DNA of 64,000 nucleotides from Cupriavidus pinatubonensis (GCF_019602855.1 NZ_CP080767.1:496001-560000), one strand, 5' to 3'. Shown: positions 43,772 through 54,571, numbered from the stretch's first letter. The notes: generated by a model not told the origin, from the letters alone. Made by a program: numbers and translations.

Positions 43772-44815
43772 ATGCCCGACCCGCTTGCGCTAGCCATTTC
43801 TACCGGTGAACCCGCCGGTATCGGCCCTGACATCACCATCGGGGCGCTGCTGCAACTCGCGGGTCAGAACGGGCACGCCCGTTACCATGTGCTTGGTGAT
43901 GCGCACCTGCTGGCCTCCCGGGCCGCGGCGCTGGGCGTTGCGCATGCGTGGGAGCGCCGCATCGCCGAGGGCGAAGTGGTCATCCATCATGTGCCGTTGG
44001 CCGTCGCGTGCGAGCCGGGCCGGCTCGATGCGCGCAACGGTCCCTATGTGCTGTCGATGCTCGATGCCGCGATTGCGGGCTGCCGCACGCATGCCGGCGC
44101 ACCGGCGCGCTTTGCCGCCATGGTCACGGCGCCCGTGCAGAAGAGCACGATCAACGATGCCGGCGTGCCGTTCACCGGCCATACCGAATACCTCGCCGAA
44201 GCCGCGGGCGTACCGCGCGTGGTGATGATGCTGGCCGGCCCGCAGCCGGCGCACGCCAACGCCATGCTGCGCGTGGCGCTGGCCACGACGCACCTGCCGC
44301 TGCGCGCCGTGGCCGACGCCGTGACGGTGCCGCTGCTGCTGGAGACGCTGTCGATCATCGACGCCGACCTGCGCCGCTGGTTTGGCATTGCACGCCCCCG
44401 CATCCTGGTGACCGGACTCAATCCCCACGCGGGAGAGAGCGGTCACATGGGTCGCGAGGAAATCAACGTCATCGAACCGGCGCTGGCGCAGGCGCGCGAT
44501 GCCGGCATCGACGCGCGCGGCCCGTACCCGGCCGACACGCTGTTCCAGCCGCGCCACCTGCGCGACGCCGACTGCGTACTGGCGATGTACCATGACCAGG
44601 GGCTCGCGCCCCTGAAGTACGGCACGTTCGGGCACGGCGTGAATATCACGCTGGGCCTGCCCTTTATCCGCACCTCGGTCGACCACGGCACCGCGCTCGA
44701 CCTGGCCGGCAGCGGCCAGGCCGAGCATGGCAGCATGATCGAGGCTATCCGCAGTGCGGTCACCATGGCCGGACATGCCAACGGCAGGCATGCTTCAGCC
44801 AGGGTGCCGCACTAG
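43772..44815 (+). CDS. pdxA: 4-hydroxythreonine-4-phosphate dehydrogenase
   Basis: 347 residues. Visible marks are [24 protein letters not shown], the metal histidine in [10 protein letters not shown] and [12 protein letters not shown]. It makes the pyridoxal-phosphate precursor 3-amino-2-oxopropyl phosphate using NAD. The C-terminal [13 protein letters not shown] end is basic. It is 40 bases after surA; rsmA starts 14 bases after its stop. The lptD-surA-pdxA-rsmA order is the same as in E. coli. Confidence 0.96.
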   Translation: MPDPLALAISTGEPAGIGPDITIGALLQLAGQNGHARYHVLGDAHLLASRAAALGVAHAWERRIAEGEVVIHHVPLAVACEPGRLDARNGPYVLSMLDAAIAGCRTHAGAPARFAAMVTAPVQKSTINDAGVPFTGHTEYLAEAAGVPRVVMMLAGPQPAHANAMLRVALATTHLPLRAVADAVTVPLLLETLSIIDADLRRWFGIARPRILVTGLNPHAGESGHMGREEINVIEPALAQARDAGIDARGPYPADTLFQPRHLRDADCVLAMYHDQGLAPLKYGTFGHGVNITLGLPFIRTSVDHGTALDLAGSGQAEHGSMIEAIRSAVTMAGHANGRHASARVPH

Positions 44816-44829
44816 TGGTGTATTCCTCC

Positions 44830-45666
44830 ATGCGTTCAAACATGCACCAGGGCCACGTGGCCCGCAAGCGATTCGGCCAGAACTTCCTGGTCGACGATTC
44901 CATCATTCACGGCATCGTCAATGCCATCAATCCGTTGGCCGACGATGTGCTAGTGGAGATCGGCCCGGGCCTCGGCGCGCTGACCGATCCGCTGCTCGAG
45001 CGCGTGCCGCAGATGCAGGTGGTCGAGCTGGACCGCGATCTGGTCGAGCGCCTGCGGCGCCGCTATGGCGACCGCCTGCAGGTCCATGCCGGCGACGCGC
45101 TGGCCTTCGACTTCGGCAGGCTCGCGGTGCCCGGGCGGCCATTGCGCATCGTCGGCAACCTGCCGTACAACATTTCCAGCCCGCTGCTGTTCCACCTGAT
45201 GGACTACGCCGACCACGTGCACGACCAGCACTTCATGCTGCAAAAGGAAGTGGTCGACCGCATGGTGGCTGAACCAGGCAGCAAGGCCTTCGGCCGACTG
45301 TCGATCATGCTCCAGGTGCGCTACCACATGGAGCATGTGCTCGACGTGCCGCCGGGTTCGTTCAATCCGCCGCCGAAGGTCGATTCCGCCGTGGTGCGCA
45401 TGATCCCGTGGCCGCGCACGGAAAGCGGCCGGCTGCGCTCGCCGCATGCCGATTGCGACATTACCGTGCTCGGCGATCTGGTGACCGCAGCGTTCTCGCA
45501 GCGGCGCAAGGTGTTGCGCAATACGCTCTCGTTCCTGCGCGACCAGATCGATTTCGAGGCCATCGGCTTCGACCTTGGCCGCCGCGCTGAAGAGGTGCCG
45601 GTCGGCGAGTACGTCGAGCTGGCGCGCCGCCTGGGCGGCGATGCATCCGACAGATCGGCCGCCTGA
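44830..45666 (+). CDS. rsmA: 16S rRNA (adenine1518/1519-N6) dimethyltransferase RsmA (KsgA)
   Basis: 278 residues from the ATG at 44830 ([20 protein letters not shown]); a GTG at 44815 and an ATG at 44842 are alternatives. The SAM motif is [17 protein letters not shown], the acidic residue [12 protein letters not shown] and the catalytic motif [17 protein letters not shown]. It dimethylates the two adenines in helix 45 of 16S rRNA. Loss gives kasugamycin resistance in other species. The last gene of the lptD run; trpS follows after 43 bases. Confidence 0.96.
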   Translation: MRSNMHQGHVARKRFGQNFLVDDSIIHGIVNAINPLADDVLVEIGPGLGALTDPLLERVPQMQVVELDRDLVERLRRRYGDRLQVHAGDALAFDFGRLAVPGRPLRIVGNLPYNISSPLLFHLMDYADHVHDQHFMLQKEVVDRMVAEPGSKAFGRLSIMLQVRYHMEHVLDVPPGSFNPPPKVDSAVVRMIPWPRTESGRLRSPHADCDITVLGDLVTAAFSQRRKVLRNTLSFLRDQIDFEAIGFDLGRRAEEVPVGEYVELARRLGGDASDRSAA

Positions 45667-45709
45667 AGGCCGGACCGCTTACATCCCCAAATTTCCGCGA
45701 ATTTCCGCA

Positions 45710-46741
45710 ATGACAGCCAACACGCAAACCAACAAGCGACCCGTCATCCTGACCGGCGATCGTCCCACCGGCCCGCTGCACCTCGGCCACTATGTCGGCT
45801 CGCTCAAGACGCGCGTGCAGCTGCAGGATACGCATGAGCAGTACCTGCTGCTGGCCGATACGCAGGCCATGACCGACAACGCGCACGATCCCGACAAGGT
45901 GCGCCGCAATGTGCTGGAAGTGGCGCTGGACTACCTGGCCGTCGGCATCGATCCGACGAAGACCACCATCACGGTGCAATCGTACCTGCCGGCGCTCGCC
46001 GAGCTGACGCTGATGTACCTGAACTTCGTCACGGTCTCGCGCCTGGAGCGCAACCCGACGATCAAGGAAGAAATCCAGGCGCGCGGTTTCGGCCGCGATA
46101 TCCCGGCCGGCTTCATGTGCTATCCGGCTGCGCAGGCTGCGGACATCACCGCGTTCAAGGCCGACATCGTGCCCGTCGGTGAAGACCAGGCGCCGCTGAT
46201 CGAGCAGACCAACGAGATCGTTCGCCGCATCAACCATCAGGTTGGCCGCGACGTGCTGAAGGAATGCCAGGCGCTGATCCCGAAGTTCGGCCGCCTGCCG
46301 GGCGTCGACGGCAAGGCCAAGATGAGCAAGTCGCAGGGCAACGCCATTGCGCTGGGCGCGAGCCCCGAGCAGGTCAAGGCAGCCGTGCATAGCATGTACA
46401 CCGACCCGGATCACCTGAAGGTATCCGACCCGGGCAAGGTCGAAGGCAATATGGTGTTCACTTACCTGGATGCCTTCGACCCGAACACCGAAGAAGTCGA
46501 AGAACTCAAGGCGCACTATCGCCGCGGTGGCCTTGGCGACATGGTGCTCAAGCGCCGCGTCGAAGGCGTTCTGAACGAACTGCTGGGCCCGATCCGCGAG
46601 CGCCGTGAACAACTCGCCAAGGATCCGGACTATGTGTTCGACCTGCTGCGCGAGGGGACGAACCGGGCCAAGGCCATCACCCAGCAGACGCTGGACGAGG
46701 TCCGCGAGGCGCTGGGGATGTTCTCTTTTGGCAGCCGCTGA
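45710..46741 (+). CDS. trpS: Tryptophanyl-tRNA synthetase
   Basis: 343 residues from the ATG at 45710. The HIGH-like motif is PLHLGHYVGS (24-27) and KMSKS appears as AKMSKSQGNAIALG. VGEDQAPLIEQTNEIVRRIN carries the tRNA and tryptophan contact region. Class I enzyme, homodimer. Ends in a strong intrinsic terminator. Confidence 0.97.
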   Translation: MTANTQTNKRPVILTGDRPTGPLHLGHYVGSLKTRVQLQDTHEQYLLLADTQAMTDNAHDPDKVRRNVLEVALDYLAVGIDPTKTTITVQSYLPALAELTLMYLNFVTVSRLERNPTIKEEIQARGFGRDIPAGFMCYPAAQAADITAFKADIVPVGEDQAPLIEQTNEIVRRINHQVGRDVLKECQALIPKFGRLPGVDGKAKMSKSQGNAIALGASPEQVKAAVHSMYTDPDHLKVSDPGKVEGNMVFTYLDAFDPNTEEVEELKAHYRRGGLGDMVLKRRVEGVLNELLGPIRERREQLAKDPDYVFDLLREGTNRAKAITQQTLDEVREALGMFSFGSR

Positions 46742-46769
46742 ATCTTTGATCAGGCCGGCAACGGCCAAC

Positions 46770-46804
46770 AAAAAACGCGCGGAACCGATCCGCGCGTTTT
46801 TTTA
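46770..46804. terminator. Terminator after trpS
   Basis: ACGCGCGGA (46775-46783), 5-base loop, TCCGCGCGT (46789-46797) and T-run; A-run in front. Serves trpS and probably the convergent EamA gene, whose stop is at 46836. Confidence 0.93.
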
Positions 46805-46835
46805 TGCCTTGGAATCAGCCACTTCGGCAGCCACT

Positions 46836-47741
46836 TCAGCTGCGGCGGTTCACCAGCACGATCCCGCACAACACCAGTAATGCCGCCACAGCAAAGCGCG
46901 GTCCCACGGCGTCGTTCATCAGCGCCACGCCAAAGGCCACGCCGAACAGCGGTGTCAGGAACGAGAACACCGACAGCCGCGAGGCCAGATACCGGCGCAG
47001 CAACCAGAACCACGCCAGATAACTGGCAAACGCAATGAGCACTGACTGGTAGAACAGGCTGGCCAGCACCATGCCGTTGACCTGCACGCTCTCGGCCTGT
47101 CCGGCCATCAACGCCATGGCCAACAACAGCACACCCGACACCGCGAGCTGATAAAGCAACGTCTTGCTCGCCGGCGCACTTGCCAGCGGCGTCGCACGCA
47201 CGACGACTGTCGTTGCAGCCCACAGCAAGCCCGCCACCACGCCCAGTGCATCGCCAGCCAGCGTGCTGCCGTGCGCCGATGTAGTCGTCATGCCATCGGC
47301 AAACGCGAGCACCATGCCGCAGAAGGCCAGCACCACGCCGAGCCACTGGCCACGGTGCAGCCGCTCGCCGGCCACGGCGAAATGCAGTCCGATCGCCGTG
47401 AAGATCGGCGCGGTGTACAGGAAGACCGCCATGCGCGATGCCGTGGTGTGGCCGAGTCCGACGAAGATGCAGAAGAACTCGGCACCGAACAGCAGGCCGG
47501 CAAGCAGTCCCGCGCCGAGCGTGCCGTCACGCCGCCAGATCGGCGTGCCGCGCCACGCGGCAAAGCCGAACACGAGCAGTGCCGCCACGGCGGACCGCAC
47601 GCCGGCCTGAAGCACCGCGCCCATCAGCGGCGCGGTCAGCTTGATGACTACCTGTTGCAGTCCCCAGGCGGCGCACAGCACCACCATCAGGCCGATGGCG
47701 GCGCCATCGAGCGGGCGCCGGCTCAGGCTTTGCGCGTCCAT
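46836..47741 (-). CDS. EamA/DMT family transporter
   Basis: 301 residues with ten predicted hydrophobic helices in two EamA halves (for example IGLMVVLCAAWGLQQVVIKL, FGAEFFCIFVGLGHTTA, WLGVVLAFCGMVLAFADGM and FSFLTPLFGVAFGVALMND). Members export amino acids and metabolites by antiport; the substrate is not readable. It is 11 bases after gloA on the same strand and is the last gene of the glyQ-glyS run. Confidence 0.92.
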   Translation of the reverse strand: MDAQSLSRRPLDGAAIGLMVVLCAAWGLQQVVIKLTAPLMGAVLQAGVRSAVAALLVFGFAAWRGTPIWRRDGTLGAGLLAGLLFGAEFFCIFVGLGHTTASRMAVFLYTAPIFTAIGLHFAVAGERLHRGQWLGVVLAFCGMVLAFADGMTTTSAHGSTLAGDALGVVAGLLWAATTVVVRATPLASAPASKTLLYQLAVSGVLLLAMALMAGQAESVQVNGMVLASLFYQSVLIAFASYLAWFWLLRRYLASRLSVFSFLTPLFGVAFGVALMNDAVGPRFAVAALLVLCGIVLVNRRS

Positions 47742-47752
47742 GCCGGGCGCGC

Positions 47753-48160
47753 TCAGGGACGGCTGGCGTCGCGCGTGGAATGGCGCTCGATCAGTTCGAT
47801 CTTGTAGCCGTCCGGGTCTTCGACGAAGGCGATTACCGTCGTGCCGCCCTTGACCGGACCGGCTTCACGCGCGACCTTGCCGCCCGCCACGCGGATGCGG
47901 TCGCAGGCCGCCGCGGCATTGTCGGTTTCCAGCGCGATGTGGCCGTAGGCGGTACCGAGGTCATACTTGTCGACGCCGTAGTTGTAGGTCAGTTCCAGCA
48001 CCGCGGTCTCGCTTTCCGGGCCATAGCCGACGAAGGCCAGGCGGTACTTGTATTCCGGGTTGTCGCTCTGGCGCAGCAGCTGCATGCCGAGCACGCGGGT
48101 GTAGAAGTCGATGGAGCGCTGCAGGTCGCCGACGCGCAGCATGGTGTGGAGGAGTCGCAT
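47753..48160 (-). CDS. gloA: Lactoylglutathione lyase (glyoxalase I)
   Basis: 135 residues, the length of Ni-dependent bacterial GloA. The metal ligands are H5 ([11 protein letters not shown]), the glutamate in [13 protein letters not shown]74 or so in [11 protein letters not shown] and the glutamate in [10 protein letters not shown]. It isomerises the methylglyoxal-glutathione adduct to lactoylglutathione. Followed by the EamA gene after 11 bases; the gene before it, 112 bases away, is a metallopeptidase. Confidence 0.96.
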   Translation of the reverse strand: MRLLHTMLRVGDLQRSIDFYTRVLGMQLLRQSDNPEYKYRLAFVGYGPESETAVLELTYNYGVDKYDLGTAYGHIALETDNAAAACDRIRVAGGKVAREAGPVKGGTTVIAFVEDPDGYKIELIERHSTRDASRP

Positions 48161-48272
48161 TTGAGATGCCCTATGAGTCGGGTCGTTCTTGGAGGGAGTG
48201 CGTCATTTTAGTGCGTTTGTGCCAAACGCACCGGCGGGCCGGCAGCGCGGCCGCGCTGCCGGGAGTAACGAC

Positions 48273-49133
48273 TCAGAACGTCGGGAGCAACTCGGGCGGA
48301 TGCGCGCGCAACTGCGCACGCGCGTCGCGGAATTCGGGGAAGATCGATTCCACGGTTTCCCAGAAGCGCGGGCCGTGGTTCATCTCCTTGAGGTGCGCCA
48401 GTTCGTGCGCGGCAACGTAGTCGATCATCGACATGGGGAAGTGCATGAGCCGCCAGTTCAGGCGGATCTTGCCATCCGCGGTGCAGCTGCCCCAGCGCGT
48501 GGCGGCCGAGGTCAGCGCAAATCCCGTGTGCCGCACGCCCAAGCGCTCGGCGTAGACGTCGAGCCGTTGCGGGAGCAGCCGGCGTGCCTGTTGCTGCAGC
48601 CAGCTCTGCACGCGGTCCTTGATCTGCTGCTCGTCGGCATGCGCGGGTAGCGACAGGTGCAGGATCCGGGTCTCGCCATTGAACAGCACTGCGCCGATCG
48701 GCGACTCGAGCGACAGCGTGATGGTTTGCCCAAGGAAGGGCAGGTTGGCGCCATCGCGCCATTGCACGGTCGGCAGCACGCGCTTCGATTCGCGCTGGCG
48801 CCACTCCGCTAGCTTGGTGAAGATCCAGCGCTGTTTCTCGAAGATCGCGGATTCGACGTCGGCGATCGTGACCCAGCGCGGCGCCGTGACCGACAGGCCG
48901 CGGTCATCGACCGTGAAGCCGATCGTGCGGCGTGTCGAGCGCTTGAGTCCGTAGTGCAGCGTGTGTTCGCCGACCTGGAGCCTGCGCGCATCGGGCTGCG
49001 GCGCGGGCCATGAGGCGGCAGTCGGCTCAGGAACCTGTGGCGCCAGCCCGGCGACGATCCCCGGCCCGCTGTCGGCCAGCGGCAGTTCCAGCTGTGCGCC
49101 GGGGGTGTCGGGGGCAGGGCGCAGCAAGCTCAT
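48273..49133 (-). CDS. YgjP/WLM-type zinc metallopeptidase (DUF45)
   Basis: 286 residues from the ATG at 49133, which overlaps the plsC stop (ATGA) by four bases. The zinc site is HELAH (243-247) with H253 in EMNHGPRFWE. The domain starts with the strand-rich KRSTRRTIGFTVDDRGLSV, typical of YgjP proteins, and contains RWGSCTADGKIRLNWRL. The first 50 residues are Pro/Ala-rich and probably unfolded. No signal peptide, so cytoplasmic. Substrates of this group are unknown. Confidence 0.9.
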   Translation of the reverse strand: MSLLRPAPDTPGAQLELPLADSGPGIVAGLAPQVPEPTAASWPAPQPDARRLQVGEHTLHYGLKRSTRRTIGFTVDDRGLSVTAPRWVTIADVESAIFEKQRWIFTKLAEWRQRESKRVLPTVQWRDGANLPFLGQTITLSLESPIGAVLFNGETRILHLSLPAHADEQQIKDRVQSWLQQQARRLLPQRLDVYAERLGVRHTGFALTSAATRWGSCTADGKIRLNWRLMHFPMSMIDYVAAHELAHLKEMNHGPRFWETVESIFPEFRDARAQLRAHPPELLPTF

Positions 49134-49879
49134 GCGGCCGCGTTCCGGTAGCTCTGCGCGTCGATGCGGCGCATGTCGCGCTCGATCCAGTCGCGAACTT
49201 CCTGGTTGAGCTGGTCGGCAGTCTTGTTGGCCGATGGGATCGACGGGCCGATCGAGATCGTGATCATGCCCGGGTACTTCAGGAAGGAGTTGCGCGGCCA
49301 TACGCGGCCCGAATTGACGGCCATCGGGATTACCCACGCGCCGGTTTCCACGGCAAGGCGGGCACCGCCACTCTTGTAGCGCGGATTTTCCAGGCCGGAC
49401 GGCGTACGCGTGCCCTCGGGGAACATGATGATCCAGGCGCCTTCGGCGAGGCGCTCACGGCCCTGCCGTGCGGCGGAGGAGAACGCCTTGGTGCCTTCCT
49501 TGCGGTTGATGTGAACCATCTTCAGCATGCCGAGCGCCCAGCCGAAGAACGGCACCAGCAGCAGCTCACGCTTGAAGACATAGCACAGCGGCTTGGGCAT
49601 CAGCGCGACATAGGCCACGGTTTCCCAGGCGGACTGGTGCTTGGAGAGCAGGACCACGGGCTTGTCGAGCATCTCGTCGAGATGCTCGCGGCCTTCCATC
49701 TGGTAGCGGATGCCGCACAGGACGCGCGCCGCACCGATCACGAGACGGGTCCAGCCGCGCACGAAGTCGAAGCGCCGCGCGGCGTTCAGGAACGGAAATG
49801 CGATAAAGCAGGCGCACGCATAGGGCGGCGTCAGCACCAGCAGGTACAGCGCGAACAGAAAGGAACGCAAAAAGATCAT
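49130..49879 (-). CDS. plsC: 1-acyl-sn-glycerol-3-phosphate acyltransferase
   Basis: 249 residues. An N-terminal membrane stretch (MIFLRSFLFALYLLVLTPPYACACF) anchors the enzyme. The acyltransferase box is KHQSAWE, H(X)4E rather than the textbook H(X)4D, and the second motif is FPEGTRTPS. It adds the second acyl chain to make phosphatidic acid at the inner membrane. It lies 39 bases after gmhB and overlaps the metallopeptidase gene. Confidence 0.93.
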   Translation of the reverse strand: MIFLRSFLFALYLLVLTPPYACACFIAFPFLNAARRFDFVRGWTRLVIGAARVLCGIRYQMEGREHLDEMLDKPVVLLSKHQSAWETVAYVALMPKPLCYVFKRELLLVPFFGWALGMLKMVHINRKEGTKAFSSAARQGRERLAEGAWIIMFPEGTRTPSGLENPRYKSGGARLAVETGAWVIPMAVNSGRVWPRNSFLKYPGMITISIGPSIPSANKTADQLNQEVRDWIERDMRRIDAQSYRNAAA

Positions 49880-49918
49880 CGGGGGGCGCTTGAGAGATGA
49901 CTGGCGAAGCAGCGGGAA

Positions 49919-50497
49919 TCAGGACGAACTTGTGCGGGGCTGGCCATCGCCGCCGGACAGCCAGCGTGCGAACGCGCGCAGGTCGTCATGGACGCGTGTG
50001 CCCGGGGGCAGGCCGCCCTTGTCCAGCGTCTTCTGGCCCTTGCCGGTGAGCACCAGGTGCGGCGTGCAGCCGACCGCCACACCGGCCTCCAGGTCGCGCA
50101 GCGAGTCGCCGACGATCGGCACGCCCTTGAGTTCGATGCCGAACCGTTCGCTGATCTGGTCGAGCAGGCCGGGTTTGGGCTTGCGGCAATCGCAACTGTC
50201 GGCCGCGGTATGCGGGCAGAAGAAGACCGCGTCCACACGCCCGCCGAGATGGGCCAGCGCCTTGTACATCTTCTCGTGCATGGCGTTGAGCGCGCTCATC
50301 TCGAACAGGCCGCGGCCGATGCCCGACTGGTTGCTGGCGACCACCACGCGGTAGCCCGCCTGGTTCATCGCGGCGATGGCTTCGAGGCTGCCTTCGATCG
50401 GCACCCATTCGTCGGGCGATTTGACGAACTGGTCGCTGTCGAGGTTGATGACCCCGTCGCGATCAAGCACGACGAATTTGGGCGGTGTCTGTGGCAT
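49919..50497 (-). CDS. gmhB: D-glycero-beta-D-manno-heptose-1,7-bisphosphate 7-phosphatase
   Basis: 192 residues of the HAD phosphatase fold. LDRDGVINLDSD contains nucleophile D12 and acid D14, ASNQSGIGRG is motif II, and the zinc loop CPHTAADSCDCRKPKPG and VGDSLRDLEA complete the site. It removes the 7-phosphate in ADP-heptose synthesis for LPS core. Some relatives act on other substrates, but the zinc loop is typical of GmhB. Between glyS (33-base gap) and plsC (39-base gap). Confidence 0.94.
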   Translation of the reverse strand: MPQTPPKFVVLDRDGVINLDSDQFVKSPDEWVPIEGSLEAIAAMNQAGYRVVVASNQSGIGRGLFEMSALNAMHEKMYKALAHLGGRVDAVFFCPHTAADSCDCRKPKPGLLDQISERFGIELKGVPIVGDSLRDLEAGVAVGCTPHLVLTGKGQKTLDKGGLPPGTRVHDDLRAFARWLSGGDGQPRTSSS

Positions 50498-50530
50498 GTC
50501 TGGCTCCCGGTTGGCGTGGTGGCGTGGCGA

Positions 50531-52663
50531 TCAGGCCGCCAGCTTCGAGATGTCCGCCACGCGGTTGGCCAGCGCGTGCAGCGAGGCCAGCAGCGCCAGT
50601 CGGTTCGCGCGCAGCTGCGCGTCCTCGGCCATCACCATCACGTTGTCGAAGAAGCCGTCGACGGCTTCGCGCAGCTGGGCCAGGTCGCGCAACGCGCTGG
50701 TGAAGTCGCCGCGCGCAAAGGCTGCTTCCGCGTCCGGGCGCACGCGCTCGATGGCGCCGTGCAGTGCACGTTCGGCGTCTTCCTGGAACAGCGCCGGATT
50801 GACCGCAGCGATGTCCTGCGCGGCTTCGGCGTTCTTCTTCAGGATGTTCGTGATGCGCTTGTTGGCGGCGGCCAGCGCCTCGGCTTCAGGCAGCGCGGCG
50901 AACGTGCGCACGGCTTCCAGGCGGCCGAGAATGTCATGCAACTGCTGCGGGCGCAGGCTGACCACGGCCTCGACTTCATTGGTGGTGTAGCCCTTGTCCT
51001 TCAGGTAGCCCCGCACGCGGTCATAGAGGAAATCGGCAATCGCGTCGGGTGCCGACTTGACGGCCGGCACGCCGGCAAAGGCCTGCTGGGTCAGCGCAAG
51101 CAGCGTGTCCACCGACAGGGCCAGCGGCTTCTCGATCAGCATGCGCAGGATGCCCAGCGCGTGGCGGCGCAGCGCAAACGGGTCTTTTTCGCCGGTGGGC
51201 TGCAGGCCGATGCCCCAGATGCCGACCAGCGTCTCGAGTTTGTCGGCGAGCGCCACGGCAGTGCTGACGGCGCCTTCGGGCAGCACGTCACCGGCAAAGC
51301 GCGGACGGTAGTGCTCGGAGCAGGCCAGCGCGACGTCCTCGGATTCGTCGTCATGGCGCGCGTAGTACGTGCCCATGGTGCCTTGCAGTTCGGGGAATTC
51401 GCCGACCATGTCGGTCAGCAGGTCGGCCTTGGCCAGTTCGGCGCCGCGCATCGCGGCGGCCTTGTCGACGGCGACGCCGGACGCATTCATCGCGTCGGCG
51501 ATGTGGCCGGCGATCTGCTGCAGGCGCTGTACGCGATCGAGCTGCGTGCCGATCTTGTTGTGATAGACCACGCTAGCAAGCTGCGGCACGCGCGAGGCCA
51601 GCGTCTTCTTGCGGTCCTGGTCGAAGAAGAACTTGGCATCGGCCAGGCGCGGCCGCACCACGCGCTCGTTGCCGGTGATGATCGACTGCGGCGTTTCCGT
51701 GGCGAGGTTCGAGACGATCAGGAAGCGGTTGCGCAGGTGGCCTTCGGCATCGGTCAGCGCAAAGTACTTTTGGTTCGTCTGCATGGTCAGGATCAGGCAT
51801 TCCTGCGGCACAGCCAGGAACGCTTCCTCGAAGTGGCAGGCGTAGACCACCGGCCATTCCACCAGCGAATTCACTTCGTCGAGCAGCGCTTCGGGCATGA
51901 CCACCTGGTCGGCGCCCGCAGCCTTCAGCAGTTGCTCGCGGATCGATTCACGGCGCTGCGCGTAGTTTGCGATGACTTTGCCCTGCTCGAGCAGGGTGTC
52001 GGCGTACTGCCTCGCGTGCGCGATCTCGATCGTGCCGTGCGACAGGAAGCGATGGCCCTGCGTCAGGTTGCTGGCTGGCAGGCCGAGCAGGGTAACGGGC
52101 ACGATCTCGCTGCCGAACAGCGCGATCAGCCGGTGCGCGGGGCGCACGAAGTGCACGGTTTCGCCGCCCGGGCGCTGGTAGCTCATCACCTTCGGGATCG
52201 GCAGCTTGCCGATGGTGTCGTCCAGCGCGGCCTGCAGGCCGGCGGCCAGTTCGGCACCCTTGGCGGTGTAGCGGTAGAAGAAGGCCTCAGCCTTGCCATC
52301 CGAGGCACGTTCCAGCGTCTGCCAGTCGATCTCGGCCACGCCGACGGACTTCGCCAGCGCGGCAAGCTTCTTGGCCAGCGGCGCGGTGGGCTCGCCGTTG
52401 GCGCCCAGCGCCACGGTCAGCGGCAGGACCTTCTCGCGCTGCTCGCGATCGGGCGCGCTGCGGCGCACGCCGGACACCAGCGCGGCGAGGCGGCGCGGCG
52501 AAGCAAACGGCGTGACGGCGGCATCGGCTTCAAGCAGATCGCGCTCGCGCAGGCCGGCGAACAGGCCCTGCGCGAAGGCGTCGCCCAGGCGCGCCAGGGC
52601 CTTCGGGGGCAGCTCTTCGGTGAACAGTTCGATCAGCAGCGAGTCGGTCATGGGTTGCGACAT
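50531..52663 (-). CDS. glyS: Glycyl-tRNA synthetase beta subunit
   Basis: 710 residues; an in-frame ATG four codons on ([19 protein letters not shown]) is the alternative start. Marks are [13 protein letters not shown] at the N-terminus and the HD-like domain with [17 protein letters not shown]; the anticodon-binding DALR-like end shows [22 protein letters not shown]. It forms the alpha2beta2 enzyme with GlyQ. A 210-residue unknown gene separates it from glyQ. Confidence 0.97.
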   Translation of the reverse strand: MSQPMTDSLLIELFTEELPPKALARLGDAFAQGLFAGLRERDLLEADAAVTPFASPRRLAALVSGVRRSAPDREQREKVLPLTVALGANGEPTAPLAKKLAALAKSVGVAEIDWQTLERASDGKAEAFFYRYTAKGAELAAGLQAALDDTIGKLPIPKVMSYQRPGGETVHFVRPAHRLIALFGSEIVPVTLLGLPASNLTQGHRFLSHGTIEIAHARQYADTLLEQGKVIANYAQRRESIREQLLKAAGADQVVMPEALLDEVNSLVEWPVVYACHFEEAFLAVPQECLILTMQTNQKYFALTDAEGHLRNRFLIVSNLATETPQSIITGNERVVRPRLADAKFFFDQDRKKTLASRVPQLASVVYHNKIGTQLDRVQRLQQIAGHIADAMNASGVAVDKAAAMRGAELAKADLLTDMVGEFPELQGTMGTYYARHDDESEDVALACSEHYRPRFAGDVLPEGAVSTAVALADKLETLVGIWGIGLQPTGEKDPFALRRHALGILRMLIEKPLALSVDTLLALTQQAFAGVPAVKSAPDAIADFLYDRVRGYLKDKGYTTNEVEAVVSLRPQQLHDILGRLEAVRTFAALPEAEALAAANKRITNILKKNAEAAQDIAAVNPALFQEDAERALHGAIERVRPDAEAAFARGDFTSALRDLAQLREAVDGFFDNVMVMAEDAQLRANRLALLASLHALANRVADISKLAA

Positions 52664-52698
52664 GAATCGTTTCCAACAGGTTGTGGCTCGCGCTGCGA

Positions 52699-53331
52699 TC
52701 AGCAGCGCGGCTCAAGATTAGGTTCTACCCCGGAGAGCAGCCAGAGGCCGTTCTGTTGCCGGAATTGCAGCGTAGTGGACGCGCACTGCGCCACGGCCAC
52801 GGCACTGGCCGCGCCGTTGCTGGCAGCGCCGCGGGTGCCCGCGGCCGGAAAGCGCGCTTCGATGCGGCGCAGCCGCTTGTCGTAGCGGATTTCGTCGATG
52901 CGCCCGCCCACCCAGAAATCGATCTTCGATGGCAGTTGTGCCGCCGAATAATAGGTACGCACGACGCGGCGTGGGCGCCCGTTACGGTCTTCCGTCTCGA
53001 CCCAGGTCAGCGGATAGCGGATCGCGCTCTCATACGCGCGCAGCGGCACCCGGTGCCAGCCAAGATCGCGCGAGCCGGACAGGTCGCATGCAAACGAGCG
53101 CACCAGCTGCGTCCACTGGTCGAGAGCGTTCAGCGACGGCCGCCAGTGGCGTGCCATGGCAAGCTGCAGTGCCTGCGGATCGGCTTCGCAGACGTTGGAC
53201 AGCTCGGCCGGCAGCAGCAGCGCCTGCGGAGCCGGTGCGGGCTGCGCGCGCGCGGCGACGGCACCGGCGGGCGGCGTCATCACGGCCATTGCCAGGGCGC
53301 AGCACAGTACGCTGCGCACGAGCACCGTCAT
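52699..53331 (-). CDS. Exported protein of unknown function between glyQ and glyS
   Basis: 210 residues from the ATG at 53331, which overlaps the glyQ stop by four bases; a start at 53349 would lie inside glyQ. A Sec signal peptide is clear ([30 protein letters not shown]). The mature part has [66 protein letters not shown]-like strands (residues about 120-165) and an end [21 protein letters not shown] do not recognise a family; it may be a small periplasmic binding or chaperone domain. Coupled to glyQ translation, so not a random frame. Confidence 0.75.
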   Translation of the reverse strand: MTVLVRSVLCCALAMAVMTPPAGAVAARAQPAPAPQALLLPAELSNVCEADPQALQLAMARHWRPSLNALDQWTQLVRSFACDLSGSRDLGWHRVPLRAYESAIRYPLTWVETEDRNGRPRRVVRTYYSAAQLPSKIDFWVGGRIDEIRYDKRLRRIEARFPAAGTRGAASNGAASAVAVAQCASTTLQFRQQNGLWLLSGVEPNLEPRC

Positions 53332-54266
53332 GCCTTGGCCCCGCCGCACATCGGGAAGCCCAGTGCTTCGCGCGAATCGTAATAGGCCTGCGCCACCTGG
53401 CGCGAGAGATTGCGGATGCGGCCGATATAGGCGGCGCGCTCGGTCACGGAAATCGCGCCGCGTGCGTCCAGCAGGTTGAACGTGTGAGCGGCTTTGAGGA
53501 CCTGTTCGTAGGCGGGCAAGGCCAGGCGCGTGCCGGTGGCAGTCTGTCCATCCGTGCCGGTATCACCCATCAGGCGCTTCGCTTCACCCTCATGCTCGGC
53601 AAAATGGCGGAACAGGATTTCGGTGTTGCTGTGTTCGAAGTTGTACGTCGACTGCTCGACTTCGTTTTGGTGATACACGTCGCCGTAGGTCAGGCGGCGC
53701 GTTTCGCCGTTCTCTTGCCACTCGGTCCACACGAGGTCATAGACGTTCTCGACCTTTTGCAGGTACATCGCCAGACGCTCGATGCCATAGGTGATCTCGC
53801 CCGTGATCGGCTTGCAGTCGATGCCGCCGACCTGCTGGAAGTACGTGAACTGCGTCACTTCCATGCCGTTGAGCCAGACTTCCCAGCCCAGGCCCCATGC
53901 GCCCAGGGTCGGGTTCTCCCAGTCGTCTTCGACGAAGCGGATGTCGTTCTGCTTGAGGTCCAGGCCCAGCGCCTCGAGCGAGCCGAGGTACAGCTCCAGG
54001 ATGTTTTCCGGTGCGGGCTTGAGCACGACCTGATATTGGTAGTAGTGCTGCAGGCGGTTGGGGTTCTCGCCGTAGCGGCCGTCCTTGGGACGGCGCGACG
54101 GTTGCACGTAGGCCGCGCGCCACGGCTCCGGGCCGATCGCGCGCAGGAAGGTGTGCACGTGCGAAGTCCCCGCGCCGACCTCCAGATCGATTGGTTGCAG
54201 AAGTGCGCAGCCCTGCCGGTCCCAGTAGGCCTGCAGGGTCAGAATCATTTGTTGGAAGGTCAGCAT
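53328..54266 (-). CDS. glyQ: Glycyl-tRNA synthetase alpha subunit
   Basis: 312 residues from the ATG at 54266 ([20 protein letters not shown]). Class II catalytic subunit; the opening [26 protein letters not shown] and [21 protein letters not shown] are family hallmarks. It charges tRNA-Gly with GlyS. It is the first gene of the minus-strand run that ends with the EamA gene. A candidate promoter lies at 54486-54513, giving a leader of about 210 bases. Confidence 0.97.
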   Translation of the reverse strand: MLTFQQMILTLQAYWDRQGCALLQPIDLEVGAGTSHVHTFLRAIGPEPWRAAYVQPSRRPKDGRYGENPNRLQHYYQYQVVLKPAPENILELYLGSLEALGLDLKQNDIRFVEDDWENPTLGAWGLGWEVWLNGMEVTQFTYFQQVGGIDCKPITGEITYGIERLAMYLQKVENVYDLVWTEWQENGETRRLTYGDVYHQNEVEQSTYNFEHSNTEILFRHFAEHEGEAKRLMGDTGTDGQTATGTRLALPAYEQVLKAAHTFNLLDARGAISVTERAAYIGRIRNLSRQVAQAYYDSREALGFPMCGGAKA

Positions 54267-54485
54267 AGGGAGGCTAGATCGGGGGTCCCGCCGCAATGCC
54301 GCGCCCTTACAGGCGCGGGCTGCAAACAAAGTGCAGCGGGCGACGCATATGGTTAGTGCTAAACCCTGAATTCTATCGGTTTTTTAGCCACTGGCCTGCG
54401 TTTGCGGGGATGCACGCCATGTCGGGCTTTCGCAACGCATGGGGAAAACACCGACGGGGATTTAAGGGGGGCCTTACCCTTGCCG

Positions 54486-54513
54486 ATAATGTTTTTGTAT
54501 ACAGTATTATCAA
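54486..54513 (-). promoter_or_regulatory. Candidate promoter of the glyQ run
   Basis: On the minus strand TTGATA (54508-54513 on plus coordinates), 16 bases, CATTAT (54486-54491). Five and four matches of six. It is the best promoter-like pair in this gap on this strand; the leader to glyQ would be about 210 bases. Confidence 0.4.
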
Positions 54514-54571
54514 GCAACCCGCGCAAGCTGCACGAAATGTCCGTTTGGGGGATTCCGCTGTCAGCTATCAA

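Noticed and set aside
49988-52885. 965-residue open frame on the plus strand opposite gmhB and glyS
   Set aside because: It is antisense to two certain genes and its composition is that of reversed coding DNA.
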